Of a stretch of 64,000 nt of DNA, positions 1-11,610 are shown piece by piece (the stretch's first letter is position 1; each line of letters begins with the position of its first letter). Both the position numbers and the translations under genes were made by a program. This stretch comes from Doryteuthis pealeii (lineage: Eukaryota; Mollusca; Cephalopoda; Myopsida; Loliginidae): contig CM042150.1 in the NCBI GenBank assembly GCA_023376005.1, positions 75,595,569 through 75,659,568 on the forward strand, written 5' to 3'. The notes below the pieces were generated by a model, which saw only the letters and a program-made list of their open reading frames with translations, was not told the DNA's origin and ran no database searches.

Positions 1-320
1 CTGACAAAACATTTAATATACACAGCACATGGATAACAGTAGATATAAAGTACATAGTAAAAGAGTACATATACAAAGAGTACACAAATAAAGATAAAGA
101 CACATTCATGAATGGTACATTATAACATATAAAAGTACAGACATGAGACTAGGAATAGTCCATGCTGTGAAGACTTACGGTAATGTAAGGGGGCGGAGCC
201 CCAACGAGAGGGGTTAGATAAAATCTACCCCATGTTGCTCGTAGTTGCTGAAACAGGAAAAGAGAGCGAAAGGGTTTGAACCCGGCGCTTAAATACTATG
301 GTGCCTAGCGGCCACCAGCA
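1..320 (-). repeat. unclassified GC-richer repeat with hairpins (LTR or SINE-like)
   Basis: An AT-rich stretch (1-170) adjoins a GC-rich one (185-320) unlike its surroundings. Two consecutive strong hairpins are visible: GGGGC-GGA-GCCCC at 190-202, and a stem pairing 210-219 with 223-231 (one bulged T). Read on the minus strand there is a B-box-like GGTTCAAACCC and a TATTTAAG element. I read it as the end of a mobile element cut by the window edge; no coding sequence is seen. Confidence 0.35.
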
Positions 321-1149
321 AACTAAAAGGGGCAGACAACTCCACCAGGCAAATACAAACTAACGCTACACTCTGATTGCTGAACTTAATATAGACATTC
401 TTTTGGGAAATTCCAACATAAAAACAAACTTGATGCTCTGTTCAACAAGGAAATATTTATTAAACCAAAAGTGAACATTGATGCGTTTCTCAAAAGAATC
501 CTCAGGACCAATTAAATAAGAGAATATTCTCATTTAATAAACTCTTGGGAATATGAGAAAAGAGAAAGCAGCAGATCCATATCTAAGGATGCTGGTGTTT
601 ACTGGTCAGTATGCATCCTTTTAGACAGAGGAATTATTGAGCATACACAAAAAGTTATTCACTCATGGTGGGTTCCTTGAATGTTCATTAATATTTGTAT
701 GGAGTACTTATAATTGTGTGTCATTTCTTTAACTGATGTAGTCAACTTATAGTGCTCATGTTTAAGTGAAAAGAGGAAGAGATGCACTTGATTGCCAAAA
801 TAATTTGCAACAAGGCAATTTTTGGTCATTAACTTCTAAAGGCGTTAGTTCTAAAAGCTGCCAGAGAGAGAAAGTGAAAGTTTTTCAACTCTGAGGTCTC
901 TTTTTCTACCTGGAGTGAACACTTCATTTAAATTTCAAATTTTAAAATAAGAATAATTAAAGATTCAGTTGTTACAATTCTTTATCACATCTTGTATGAA
1001 GTATAGTTTTGAAATTATCCTTCCTCTTTTATTATGGTAATATTTTATGCCAAGCTGATAAATGTCTGAATTTATATAGCCTATAACAATTAGTAGACAT
1101 GCATCTCATTTATCTGTCTGAAGTTTTAGATAAAGCTTGATAATTTGTA
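321..1149. other. AT-rich non-coding stretch, nothing recognised
   Basis: No open frame of useful length, no RNA gene and no repeat shared with the rest of the window was recognised here. Confidence 0.5.
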
Positions 1150-1345
1150 TTTTTTAGATTTTTGCAGACTGTTGTCCTCATCTTAAACACAACAATATAA
1201 ACAGAATTAGTTTCAAGTTCTATTAAAGCTCCAGAGTTCAGAAAGAAACACCAGAGGATGGTTTGAGAGCATATCAGCTGAAGCAGTGTGTATATTACAA
1301 TAAAGATGAGGACAACATTCTTAAAAACCTAAATAATACAAATGA
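1150..1345. repeat. repeat F, head-to-head palindromic copy
   Basis: The motif TTGTCCTCATCTT (about 1172-1184) is matched in inverse by AAGATGAGGACAA (about 1303-1315), with 120 bp between. Flanks outside the motif are also roughly inverted. The same signature recurs at 15.4, 38.6-38.9, 56.8-57.2, 61.4-61.8 and 62.2 kb, which defines the family. Confidence 0.5.
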
Positions 1346-1854
1346 ATCCCATTCATTATGAAATGATTCATCAGCTTTTGAAGTGGACAAGGATATTTGC
1401 ATTTTCTATGGAAATGAAGTCTTAAGTGTTAGGAAATGTCAGCAATGGTTAACTAAAAGATTCCTTTGAATTTAGACAACTGACGTGTTGACAGTCCTCT
1501 AACCCTAGTTAAGAATCCTGACAGCATGAGAAATAATGCAGCAGTTCAATACAATCCACACAACAAACCATAACCCACCTCTCTGAACTTGGTAAAATCT
1601 TAAAACTTGGCCAGTTGGTTTCACTTGATCTGACCATTCTCAAGTTAATCAAAGAGTCAATATTTGTTCATTGTTAGACAAACTGCCAAACTTTTCTGGA
1701 AAGAATCCTCACCAATAATGAAAAGTGCATCTTTTATAATCAGATTCATTGAAAGAGACAATGGTGATTACCCAAGGAAAAATGTTATGCCTTTACCAAA
1801 ATAGGAATTACACCATGAATATGTTATATTTGGTCAGATATCATCATCATTATC

Positions 1855-2040
1855 AAATCATGGTAACAGCATGGATTTCCATGACTCTCTCTCTCTCTCT
1901 CTCTCTCGCTTGCCACCCATCCTATTGGTCATTGCTTTGGGCAGGTCCTCCGCACGGCATCCAGTATCCATACAGAGCTGATCAATGTAAGTTTTTGCTG
2001 GTCAGCCTATTCTAGTGTGTCCATGTGTAGGTGTCCACAG
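1855..2040 (-). mobile_element. LINE ORF2 3' fragment (non-LTR retrotransposon), broken
   Basis: The sequence repeats, with changes, at 25.2, 27.1, 40.0 and 52.5 kb. Read on the minus strand these copies encode the C-terminal part of a reverse-transcriptase polyprotein related to the 47.6-48.3 kb copy. This copy starts at a (CT)n tract and carries stops and frameshifts, so it is dead. Confidence 0.5.
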
Positions 2041-2121
2041 GAGAATGTCACTTAGAGTTTGCTATAACAAGTAAAAGAGCCTGTCTGCATAATTATTTAA
2101 TCTAGCATTTCAGGCGCCAAG

Positions 2122-2250
2122 GAAGAATAGTCAGATACATACCTTTCCCAAGGGTATTAGCATTTTGTGACTGGAAAACAGTCTCGTTCAGATTTGAATC
2201 AGTAGCTGAGTCTACTTCCTATAATGATAACAGCTATGCTACCACTATGA
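2122..2250 (-). mobile_element. SINE-A, head half
   Basis: Shows the SINE-A block ACCTTTCCCAAGGGTATTAG, then the head with TTCCTATAATGATAAC, which is the reverse of the tRNA-like 5' end. The tail half is missing. Confidence 0.6.
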
Positions 2251-2280
2251 GCAACTGAATTGCAACAAGACAATTCGGAG

Positions 2281-2390
2281 AAATATTATTATCCACTGGA
2301 AGGTCGGAGAGTACAGTGGCTGAAATATTGTGAATATAGCAACCAGGATGAGGACAATAGTCCGAGAGTTGTAGATAATGTAAATCTTGG
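2281..2390 (+). repeat. repeat F fragment
   Basis: Contains a degenerate CTGGAAGG...GGCTGAAA segment followed by GGATGAGGACAATAGTCC and a degraded tail. The order is the same as in the 38.8 and 61.7 kb copies. Confidence 0.5.
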
Positions 2391-2399
2391 TTATATATA

Positions 2400-4030
2400 G
2401 CTATGAAAAGTCCTAGAACTTTTTCTGAAAAATCAATGTCTGTAGACATTTTGTTTACACAGACAAACAAAACGGAAAAATGTCAAAAATCTCATTGATT
2501 TAATTTAATTTTTTGAAACAATGTCTCTTTTATAATATTTGTTGTCAATTAGAAACTTACACTGAATGATTACAAATGATTATTTTTATTTATCAGATAA
2601 ACTCACATGACTTTTACCAATTATATTTTTATAGTATCATTTGAAGTTAGCATTGTTTTGTGAAAAGTTTCAGTTTTGTTGAGAAATATATTTTGAGTGA
2701 CACACGATTTGTCAATTTGAACATTTTTGTTTTTTGTCCAGATTGCTAAGCAATAATGCATACATAATTATTCTATATATCTAACTTGGAGAATTACATA
2801 TAAATCTAATTGGTAATATCTAATGAAATGTGAATGATTGTTTTATAAAGTCAATTTAAAAAAAAATTGGAATTTATATTTATATATAATTTAAGTTACA
2901 GAGTAGTATTTTCTGTTATCTTTAATTTTGAACAAAATTAACTTTTTATATAAAAATATTGATTGGAGAGGTGTACTTATTTATGGGTGATACTCTAAAT
3001 TTCATAGTCATAGAACATGTCTGTATTCACCATGTGATCTTTACTCATGTCAACATTGTGACTATAATTTACAGGCATATTTGTTGGGAATAAACTTAGG
3101 AGCTTTAAGATCATAGATTTTACGTTTCTTACATAATGTAATTATTAAATAATCTTGAAAAATTTGAGAATGGTTGGTTGGTTGGCTGTGTTGTTTTATG
3201 GCATATCAACCCTTTCTGGATCATTTAATGCCAAATTAGGTCCTTTTGATATTCAGTTTCTTACAGTACCTGCTGTTGTTCAAATGGTCACCCCCTAAGT
3301 ATTGAACTGGCTCATCACTTCTTAACTTTGGTGATCTAGCCAGAATCTGTGCTTTCCATGTGACTTAACTCTAAGCCTGAAAATTGTTGGATAAATTAAC
3401 TACTCTTAAATGAATTCATTAAAATTATGTTTTGGCCATTGGCCACAGAAACATAACTTGTTTATAATAAAATTGTTGATTTTGAAAATATTTTCTCAAA
3501 AATCTATAATGCAGCATTTTTTTTTTTCTGTTTCTCTCTCTTTGTGAGCTGTCGGCTATCTGTCAATAGGTGTATGAATGAACTAAGACTGGAATATCAA
3601 CCAAGGTTAAAGAAGTCTGTTTTCATTTTCTGTAAATCTGCCTGCAGAATTTTGACTTCATTATTTTATCTCTAATCTTGGCGCATGCAGTTTTCATTTT
3701 GAGAATAGAAAAATTCTGTCTTTCTTGTCACCTTAGTAGGTATTTATGCCGTGGGTGCTGTGTCTTATGAACTGGAATTGTTCTTTGAGATACCTTTGAC
3801 TTTGTATTAGCACTTAATTTATTTCCAAAAGATGTGGCACCATGAACTTTTACAAATTGGGAAACCAGCATTAACTTTTATGTCCTGTGGTTCTTTAAAA
3901 ATATTATTCATTACTATGTATGGTCATTAAAATTAGAAGTAAATATTATACATTTTTGTCTCACTATGGAGTGCGTTTTAATAACTTGTGAAAAGACATG
4001 GTTGTACAGTATTGGACAACATTAATAGAG
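2400..4030. other. AT-rich non-coding stretch with MITE ends
   Basis: No gene recognised. At 2860-3000 there is sequence resembling repeat H (GGTGTACTTATTTATGGG), and at 3195-3240 one terminus of repeat G (GCATATCAACCCTTTC). The rest is unassigned. Confidence 0.45.
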
Positions 4031-4031
4031 A

Positions 4032-4271
4032 AATCAATAACAATATATATATTTACCAACCCCTCACACGAGCAGGATGTGACACAGGGTCAATTTCTTA
4101 AGCGGAGTTCAACAGGTTTGTATTCAGTCTTCCTTCTCCTAGACCGGTTCCCTAACCAAGGTTAAAGAGCCCAGTCTGCCCTACTATTTATCCATAGCTG
4201 GAGGGAGAGTAGGATTCATACCTTTCCCAAGGGTATTAGCGCAAAGTGAAATGATAATCAATAACAATATA
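4032..4271 (-). mobile_element. SINE-A insertion with 16-bp target-site duplication
   Basis: AATCAATAACAATATA occurs exactly at 4032-4047 and again at 4256-4271, flanking a SINE-A copy (about 4048-4255) in minus orientation. The tail abuts the AT-rich side and the tRNA-like head is lost (5' truncated), as expected for target-primed retroposition. Confidence 0.8.
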
Positions 4272-4362
4272 AGTAAGTAAAGTCATTGGGGCAGCCTAAT
4301 GTCAGTATCGGCCAGACAGCGAGGGAGTCTATCCCCTTTTTCACTAATGCTAGACCAATATC
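4272..4362 (-). mobile_element. SINE-B fragment, 3' end
   Basis: Matches the 54.25 kb SINE-B copy over the block from AGTAAAGTC to CTAGACCAA, including GAGGGAGTCTATCCCC. The tRNA-like head is absent. Confidence 0.6.
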
Positions 4363-4569
4363 ATGGTTACCATTATTGAAGGAAATAGACTTAAAATGCC
4401 AATCTATATATTAATACTTGTGTTCCTTATTTCTAAGACTGTTATCATCTTGCAACACCCTCTGGTTAAAAATGAGAACGTCAAAATTATCCAAGATGAA
4501 ACGAAAAAATGCAAATCCCGATTATCTGGTGTTACTTATCCACCAAAAAAGAAAGAGAGTAGGGGAAAG

Positions 4570-4770
4570 ATGGAGTGAATGTGCAGAAGTGATAATGCTA
4601 ATCTGTTTTACTTGAGCATAAAGAAAAGATGAAAAAAAAAAAAATAGTGTGAGTTAAATCTAGATTATTATACTTTTTACATATTGAACTATTTGCAATA
4701 GCTCTTAAATAAACATATCAAACATAATAATTAAATTATCATACTGTGGTATATCCACAGGTCCTGTTAG
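4570..4770 (+). repeat. dispersed repeat K, copy 1
   Basis: Shares a run of similarity with 56030-56240: GAAGTGATAA, then GTTAAATC, TTTGCAATAGCTCTTAAA and CACAGGTCCTG in the same order and orientation. Function unknown. Confidence 0.55.
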
Positions 4771-4834
4771 TGTTATAAACACTTCTTTATCATGTTCTTA
4801 AAGTTACTGCTTCTCTTTCGAGGATGTTTGCATT

Positions 4835-5010
4835 TATTTCATGCTAAGGCTCTGAGGAAGCATGAATCCATCTTTTCTCCCCCAGCTATGGGTAAATAGT
4901 AGGGTAGACTATCATTTAACTTTGTTAAGGCAATGAGTCTAGGGGAAGTAAAAATTGAAACCAATTTAAGAATTGACAGTGTATTAAACCCTGCTTGTGG
5001 TGGAGGGGTT
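4835..5010 (+). mobile_element. SINE-A, degenerate tail half
   Basis: Contains CCCCAGCTATGGGTAAATAG and a decayed AGTCTAGGGGAAG to GAGGGGTTGGGTA tail, followed by AT-rich repeats. Confidence 0.55.
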
Positions 5011-5645
5011 GGGTATATTCATATATACATACATACTCCACGCATAGTTATACATACTCATATAGATATACATACTGCATATGCATTATTGCACCTAAGT
5101 ATGTGCATCTATGAACCGAAGTCATTATATTGTCACAATAATGCAGCCTCTTCGTGTATTTGGAAATTAAACATGCATCTGGAGACAAATATCTTATTAT
5201 TGGAAAGTAAATTAGTTTTCATTCTTATATATATATATACTCCACCTATGTGGATATATACTCATGTAGATATGCTCACATCTACATGCATATGTATTAT
5301 TGTACCTAGATATCTGCATTTAAGGACAGAAGAGTTTATAGTCTCACAGTGCTTATTTGTATACAATACTTTATATACTGGGTTATTCGATAATACACAC
5401 ACCCATATACATCCATATACATGCATATGGATACATATAGACAATGTCTATACTTATACATGCTTGCATCAACATACTCACACCTACATGCATGTGCTTT
5501 ATTGCACCTAAATATGAACATCTAGGGAGAGAATAGCATGTAGTGTCATAATAACTCAGCATCTTCATATATTTGAAAATTAAACATGCATAAGGAGACA
5601 AATATCTCATAATTAGTCGGTAAATTAGTTTTCATTTTTATATAT
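5010..5645. repeat. about 200-bp tandem repeat, three degenerate copies
   Basis: Blocks recur in order: CATACTCA and ATGCAT..TATTGCACCTA near 5075, 5290 and 5495. GAAATTAAACATGCAT-type sequence followed by GGAGACAAATATCT occurs near 5165 and 5578, with TTAGTTTTCATT closing the units near 5212 and 5625. Open frames in several phases are by-products of the low-complexity sequence. Confidence 0.65.
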
Positions 5646-6591
5646 CTTAAGCTTTGTAAATCATGTATATTGTATGTAAATTCTCTTAAAGAATGCAATT
5701 TATCTGTCTATTTATTAATTATATTTTGTATTCTAACCATAAATCTGCCTTGCATTTTCATTCCTTTGTGTGATTTCTGTGGAAAACCTTATAATAGTTC
5801 CTAAATTAAATTTGCTGACTCAACACTGGGAACTAATTAATGATATACTCCAGTGTGGACAACAAATTAATAAACCTCCGGCACATGACTTTAATAAGTA
5901 GTGACAAACACATTACTTTTATATCAGTTCTTGATCTTCATAAGCTTAATTGATGACTGGTACTAATATTTCAATGATAAGTTCTTCCCTGGGGTTTAGA
6001 TAAGAAAATTTCTTCTTCATTCAAGCCAAAGGATTTGAAATAAGGACCCCCCTTTCCTTGTTTGATGTGTTTTTCTCTGTCTCTTCTATGTCTGAATAAA
6101 GTAAGAGCTCTCAACTACAGAACAGCAAATCATGTTGTATTATTCTACTTCACTAGACGGTAGATCACTGGCCAGTCAATAAACTTTCTTGATTATTACT
6201 CTGTTGCATAACCATCAAACTCATTATATTACAGAATGTTTGTAAATCTTTTCAATTCAGAGTATGTATAGAGTCGCTCTTAGCCTTCATGATCATCACT
6301 CACATCAAAGCATTCAAATTGTATGGTTCACTAAGTTCCAATGGCGAATCGAAATACTTAACGAACCTTGAAGTGGACAACTATTGGAGCTGGAAAGAAG
6401 GCATCAGTTTGTGGAAGTTAACCCAAAGTTAAACAGCTGAGAAAGGCAGCAAAAGTTTAACCGTTATTACCTATTCAGCCTTCTGTATTTTCATGTATCT
6501 GCAACAGATATTTTAGAGAAAATATATTTTTTATTGCCCAAAGACATTTTGGTGGAAAGCAACTGTGGTAAAATTATCAGAAGATCCCTAC

Positions 6592-6600
<9 letters not shown>
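5646..6600. other. AT-rich non-coding stretch, nothing recognised
   Basis: Ends in a (CT)n(AT)n tract at about 6593-6628. No repeat family or exon recognised inside. Confidence 0.45.
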
Positions 6601-6627
<27 letters not shown>

Positions 6628-6628
<1 letters not shown>

Positions 6629-6905
6629 ATTAATCCCTCTGCATGAGTAGGATGTGACACTAGGTCAGTTTCTTAAGTGGATTTAAACAAGTTTGAATTC
6701 AGTTTTCCTTCTCCTAGACTGGTTGCCTAACCAAGGTTAAAAAGCTCAGTCGGCTTTCAGCTATAAGTAGTAATATACAATCACCACTATCTTTGATTGT
6801 TTCCATAGTGGAACAGTTCCTCAATTTATGTATTAGGAATTCAAAAAACACTTGCAGACGAGTTGCAAACAAAATATCCCTCACTGTACATCATAAAGGC
6901 AGTAT
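6628..6905 (-). mobile_element. SINE-A tail fused to non-SINE sequence, copy 1
   Basis: The outer 115 bp is the SINE-A tail (reverse). At CAGTCGGCTTTCAGCTAT it switches to a sequence not seen in other SINE-A copies. The same switch point and about 150 bp of the attached sequence recur at 8140-8415. It may be a different SINE, or a LINE sharing the SINE-A tail. Confidence 0.6.
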
Positions 6906-7892
6906 TTCAGTTTTTCAAATGAACCCTGTCTATATATAACTAAATTCCTCATGCTTATACAAGAAACTACAAAGCAAATGTTTCAATAATAAGGTATTAA
7001 AATAATCTTAAGATATAAAATAAGACAACTCAGGATTCAGAGTTTCATGAAAACAATCTTCAGGTGAGTATATAAACATGAAATATATACATAATATGTA
7101 ACTGCAACCCAGAGAAAATAGCACATCTTACCAAGATTTTTGATAGAGAAATACTCTTAAAATGCTCTTAAAGAATAAAGCAATTTCCTCCCCAATTTGC
7201 AATTGAATTATAATTTTCTGTTTTTTTTTCTCTCTGAATGTTACTTTTTAATTATTCAAATTCTCAATGTAACGGAGATAATTATGAAATGCCAATTAGA
7301 ATCCTTTCCTTGTTTATGAATAGAAGCATCAATATTATTATGTACTACTTTTATAATGGGAACAGTAGGTTCAAGGGTCATCTAGTTTATTATGAATATC
7401 TGGTTTGAGTACACATTAGCTGATAAGTTTAAGTACTTATTATCTTTTGTTTTAATAATATTTGGGTTTAGGGTTAGAGATATATTTGAGGTGGTTACTT
7501 ACATACTCTTAATGTTCCATGCCAAAATAGCCAGTGCCAAACAGCAGGCTCCAAAATGTCCAGCACCAATATATAGGCACCTTAAAGTCTTTGACAGATC
7601 AGTTTCAATCATTTGGCAAAGTATTCCAACTTGAAAACCGATTGCCACATTTGTTGATGGAAGACGACTGAAAGACGACTGATTAGACATGCACAACTCT
7701 TTGATTTCTTTGAAGCATGGGTGATGAAAAATGGAACTTGTACATCAGGATGATATGCAAATAAAATCACACATTCTATGATGTGGTTGCTGTTACTATG
7801 CCAAAGCTAAAGATGTATGAGAAAAAAAAAGTAATGCTTTGTTGTTTTATATTTTACTGGAGTTGTATAATCTTAACAAGATAGTGTTGACT
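6906..7892. other. non-coding spacer between inverted SINE-A tails
   Basis: No recognised gene. A 65-codon minus frame at 7499-7696 has mixed composition but no recognised domain or splice context. Confidence 0.4.
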
Positions 7893-8045
7893 GAGTTCTT
7901 TAGCTTTGGTTAGGCAACCAGTCTAGGAGAAGGAAAATTGAATTCAAACCTGTTAAACTCCACTTAAGAAATTGACCTTGTGTCACATCACACTTGTGCA
8001 GAGGGATTGGTAAATATATATATATATATATATATAGATAGATAG
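7893..8045 (+). mobile_element. SINE-A tail with (TA)n(GATA)n end
   Basis: Reads GGTTAGGCAACCAGTCTAGG through AAATTGACCTTGTGTCACAT to GGTAAA, then runs directly into (TA)n and (GATA)n. Orientation is opposite to the copies at 6.63 and 8.14 kb. Confidence 0.6.
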
Positions 8046-8139
8046 ATAGATGTGTATGTGTTTGCATATGTAGTGTGGCTATGTAGTTCTAATATATAAT
8101 AACATATAACTATACACATATATTATACATATATATATA

Positions 8140-8415
8140 TATAATAATTGCATAAGCAGGATGTGACACCAGGTCAATTTCTTAAGTGGAGTTTAACAGG
8201 TTTGAATTTAGTTTTCCTTCTCCTAGACTGGTTACCTAACCAAGATTAAAGAGTCCAGTCGGCTTTCAGCTATTAGTAGTAATATACAATCACCACCATC
8301 TTTGGTGTTTCCATGATGGAACAGTTCCTCAATTTGTTATGTATTAGAAATTCAAAAAACACCTGCAGAGAAGTTTCAAACAAAATATCCCTCACTGTGC
8401 ATCATAAAGGCAGTA
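8140..8415 (-). mobile_element. SINE-A tail fused to non-SINE sequence, copy 2
   Basis: Same composite as 6628-6905, including CAGTCGGCTTTCAGCTAT at the junction and the downstream block with CAAAATATCCCTCACTGT. It shows that the fusion spread as a unit. Confidence 0.6.
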
Positions 8416-9120
8416 TCACATGATAGAGACTCAAGAAAGTTGGAGAATGAATGCTGATGAAAGAGGCTTGTTTCACGCACAGGAAGTGAACTTGGGGTAA
8501 AATTAATGGTTAACAAAGATTTTCTCTCATCCAGACAGATGGCCTGAAAATCCTTGACCCATACTCTAAAAATCCTCACTTTTCAACCCAATAAAAATGT
8601 ACCTGATGTTTCCATGTAATATATCGATGAAATGCTTCATCCTAAAAATTGAAAGTTTTGTTCATGAAACAAAAAAATCACTATTTCATTACAGTATGGT
8701 TTCAAAATATCTTAGGGCTACAAAAAAATCAGCTGCTAAAATATCTCTCAACAAAATGCGAGTGGCAAAATATCTGATGTGGCTTCCTAATACCTCAGAA
8801 TCGTTGACATGCCAATGTTTGGCTAAAGAATGAGCTAATTAATGAGGACAATTATGCTGAATAATTGCTGTTTCTTTTTAATTTTTCTTTTTTACACAAA
8901 ATGTTTGGGAACTCTTTTTTATCAACTCAGTATCTAATAAATAGTGATGAATATTATATAATTCTTAGAAGAGTATTCTCTCAGAGAGTATTATACTCTG
9001 CTAAAGATACACACTTTGATCAGTAACTAAAAATAAAATTGTAGAAATATATATAAGGAGTGTACTTACTTTTGAACTGCTACATCTTCCTCTGATTACA
9101 GTGTTTTACATATTTTTATC
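8416..9120. other. non-coding stretch, nothing recognised
   Basis: Two short open frames (8376-8579 minus, 8597-8833 plus) have no recognisable domain, conserved motif or splice signal; I treat both as chance. Confidence 0.4.
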
Positions 9121-9124
9121 AATT

Positions 9125-9316
9125 GATTTTGGCATTAAATAACCCATTAGGGTTGATATGCCATTAAACATAAGACTAAACCAAACTTAAACCAAAGATA
9201 GCAGGATTTATTATTTTTCATGGAACATTATACAATATTGAATATTTGGTACAATATGTTACCAAAGTCTGTAACCAAAAATATGGACAGGTATAAGTTA
9301 GGAAATAAATACTATC

Positions 9317-9352
<36 letters not shown>

Positions 9353-9600
9353 TTTATTTTTGATTATAGAGGCGTTGCAATTTTTTTCCTGGTTACACAG
9401 ATATTGCAATTTTATTTGGCATTACAGTTTCTATGCTGTAGAGTTTGGTGATAAATAGTACTTAATGAAATCTATTTTTTGTATAATTTTCTAATTAAAA
9501 TAACATCCTGATATCTTTGGTTTAGTAGAAAATTATATTTTTATGAAAGATTGTTGTGGTGTATCTATTTATGAACGATACTGTATACAAGCATTTGTTC
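9125..9600. repeat. repeats G and H, MITE-like inverted pair around (TA)n
   Basis: Starts with the repeat G terminus (ATTAAATAACCCATTAGGG). Repeat H halves face each other across a (TA)n tract at 9320-9350. The right half carries ATCTTTGGTTTAGTAGAAAA and TGTATCTATTTATG, matching copies at 23.1 and 34.2 kb. Confidence 0.5.
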
Positions 9601-10390
9601 CTACATTTGTATATTTCTTTGCATATATTCACTGATTTCTACTTGCAACTTCATGCCAAATAAACGAGTTATACTTTACTAAGTTTCAGCTTTCTGTCAA
9701 TATTTGCTGATGCAATATGCTTAAATTTTTAGAAAACTTGAACAGACTTTCCTAAACTGTGTTTCTTCTACAACAACCATATTTACTACAGTTGCCTTGT
9801 AGGTAAGTGCAGAGTCAAGTTTGCCATATTTGCTTTTGATGTCTTTGTTCAGCTTAGGGTTTTATTTATTTATTCATTTATTTGTTTTGGTCTTTTATTA
9901 TAGCTTTGTTGTTTTACTGCCTGAATCTGTCTATAAAAAATGAATGAAGTGAACTAAAAAGTTTCACTTTGTTTCATGAGATAAAAATACTTTCCCATTC
10001 ATGCTTTCTATTGGCAATCGCAATCTGCACCAGAACAGTAATTTTTTGACACTCATTGACCTATGTATCAAAGCTTATAACTGGAAACTATCAAGTTTTT
10101 TTGGCTTGCTGAGTGATTTGAATAAGTAATTTGTGAAATAAACTAGTTTTTCTCTAGAATTTCTTCATTCAATCAAAAATATAAAATTGTTATTCTAATC
10201 AAATTTATATTAAATATACAAAATCAGTTCATACTTTATCAAATTTATTTCTTGGAAAAATATAGTCCATCAATGTTTTGTTCAAATTTCTGATGTCTAT
10301 CATTTTTTAAGATGATAGAACCAAACAAAACAATATTAAGCAAATATTCCATATATATATATATATATATATTATTATATAGCTGATAAA
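9601..10390. other. AT-rich non-coding stretch
   Basis: No exon or RNA gene recognised. A (TA)n tract lies at 10350-10380. Confidence 0.4.
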
Positions 10391-10394
10391 TTGT

Positions 10395-10546
10395 ACCCCT
10401 TGCCTGTTGGTGGCTGATGATAGCCCTGTTGTTAAAAAGCCTGACATGAAAATTCAGTCAGGTTTTGATCCCAGCTAGAGGTAGCATGCAAAGTCTTGCC
10501 ACACTGAGGAGACATGATATGTTGATACATGGTATCTGTGGATGAC

Positions 10547-10583
<37 letters not shown>
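10395..10583 (+). mobile_element. SINE-C with (TA)n tail
   Basis: Shares with 27560-27720 the order: GTGATGATAGCC-like head, GGTTTTGATCCCAGCT B-box-like segment, AGGTAGCATGCAAAGTC, CACACTGAGGAGAC, and ATCTGTGGATGAC before a long (TA)n. The GGTTTTGATCC segment resembles a Pol III B box, so a tRNA origin is likely. Confidence 0.6.
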
Positions 10584-10590
<7 letters not shown>

Positions 10591-11164
10591 ATAAATGTGT
10601 TGTTCTCATAAAGTATTCAGACTAAACCTGTATTTACCAAGACAGAAATTAACATTCCTTGTATATATATATATATTAGCTGTAGTATTGGTAATATCTG
10701 GGAAAGGTAGGGTTTTTCACAATTCCCAGAGTGTGCTTGAAAATGCTGTCAAACCTTGGTGCCCGTACTGGACTTTTATTAGCAATCTTTGCTAGGTGTG
10801 TTTATTGAAGATCAATTTTTTGTGTGGAACTATCAATAGCTGTCCTTCTATTCAGCTTTCTTATTTCAGAATAAATTAGCCAAGGAAGTTTGAACATGAA
10901 GTGTATTGAGCTTATTCAACAAACATATGTATAAGAATAGCTAAGTTACAGGAACAAACACAAAACAATTGAGGAAGTTATCTCAATTATTGAATAAATT
11001 ATGACTAGGTAAACATATTCGGATACTGTTTAAACACCTGTATATCATCATTTGTAAAATTGAAGCAATTCAATGAAACCATCTCATTTTCCATAATAGA
11101 CATAATCCAAGAAAAGACACCATAAGTTGGATAAACAATCAGAAGTGTTGGTCCTAAAGAAGGC

Positions 11165-11610
11165 TTTGTTTGGTTGGTTTGTTTTATGACATATCAACCT
11201 CAGTGGGTCATTTAATGCTGATAAAGTTTGAAATAAATCAATTCTTAATGGATAATACAATTTTGTTTATCAACTCATGTTTTTCTATTTAACCCATAGA
11301 TGAGACCCTAACAGGTACTACCACTCCGGGTCAGAGTGGACCAGGGACCAATGGTGATGAAGGGGTGCTCCACATTCCCCAAACCTCCAAAACTGGAACC
11401 CAGTGCTAGGCTTGATGTGACCAGCCAATTGATCGGAGGGGGCCTCTCTGACCACCTGTCTAGCCCAAGATAGGGGCAAAGTGGAGTATTGCAAGTCATG
11501 AACTGCTCATACACCCGGTTCTATCCTTAAGCATAATGGATTGCCACCCACGGCCAACAAGTGGCATCATTGGTCAGAGGTGCAGCGGTGCATTCTAATG
11601 CCCCAAAGTT
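11165..11610 (+). repeat. repeat D, long copy
   Basis: Begins with a repeat-G-like end (ACATATCAACCTCAGTGGG) and continues through GATGAGACCCTAACAGG, GTCAGAGTGGACCAGGGA, GAAGGGGTGCTCCACA and CTCCAAAACTGGAAC. These blocks recur in the same order at 31.7, 34.4, 45.3-45.7 and 56.5 kb, and inverted at 14.7, 32.3, 36.3 and 59.5 kb. Repeats of this kind with common ends are probably non-autonomous DNA elements; no coding capacity is seen. Confidence 0.6.

Noticed and set aside
4363..4578. Signal-peptide-like ORF (MPIYILILVFLIS...) as first exon of the ADAM17-like gene
   Set aside because: It overlaps a SINE-B end and dispersed repeat K, lacks a convincing donor in the right phase, and is 48 kb away. 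The hydrophobic run is explained by AT-rich codons.
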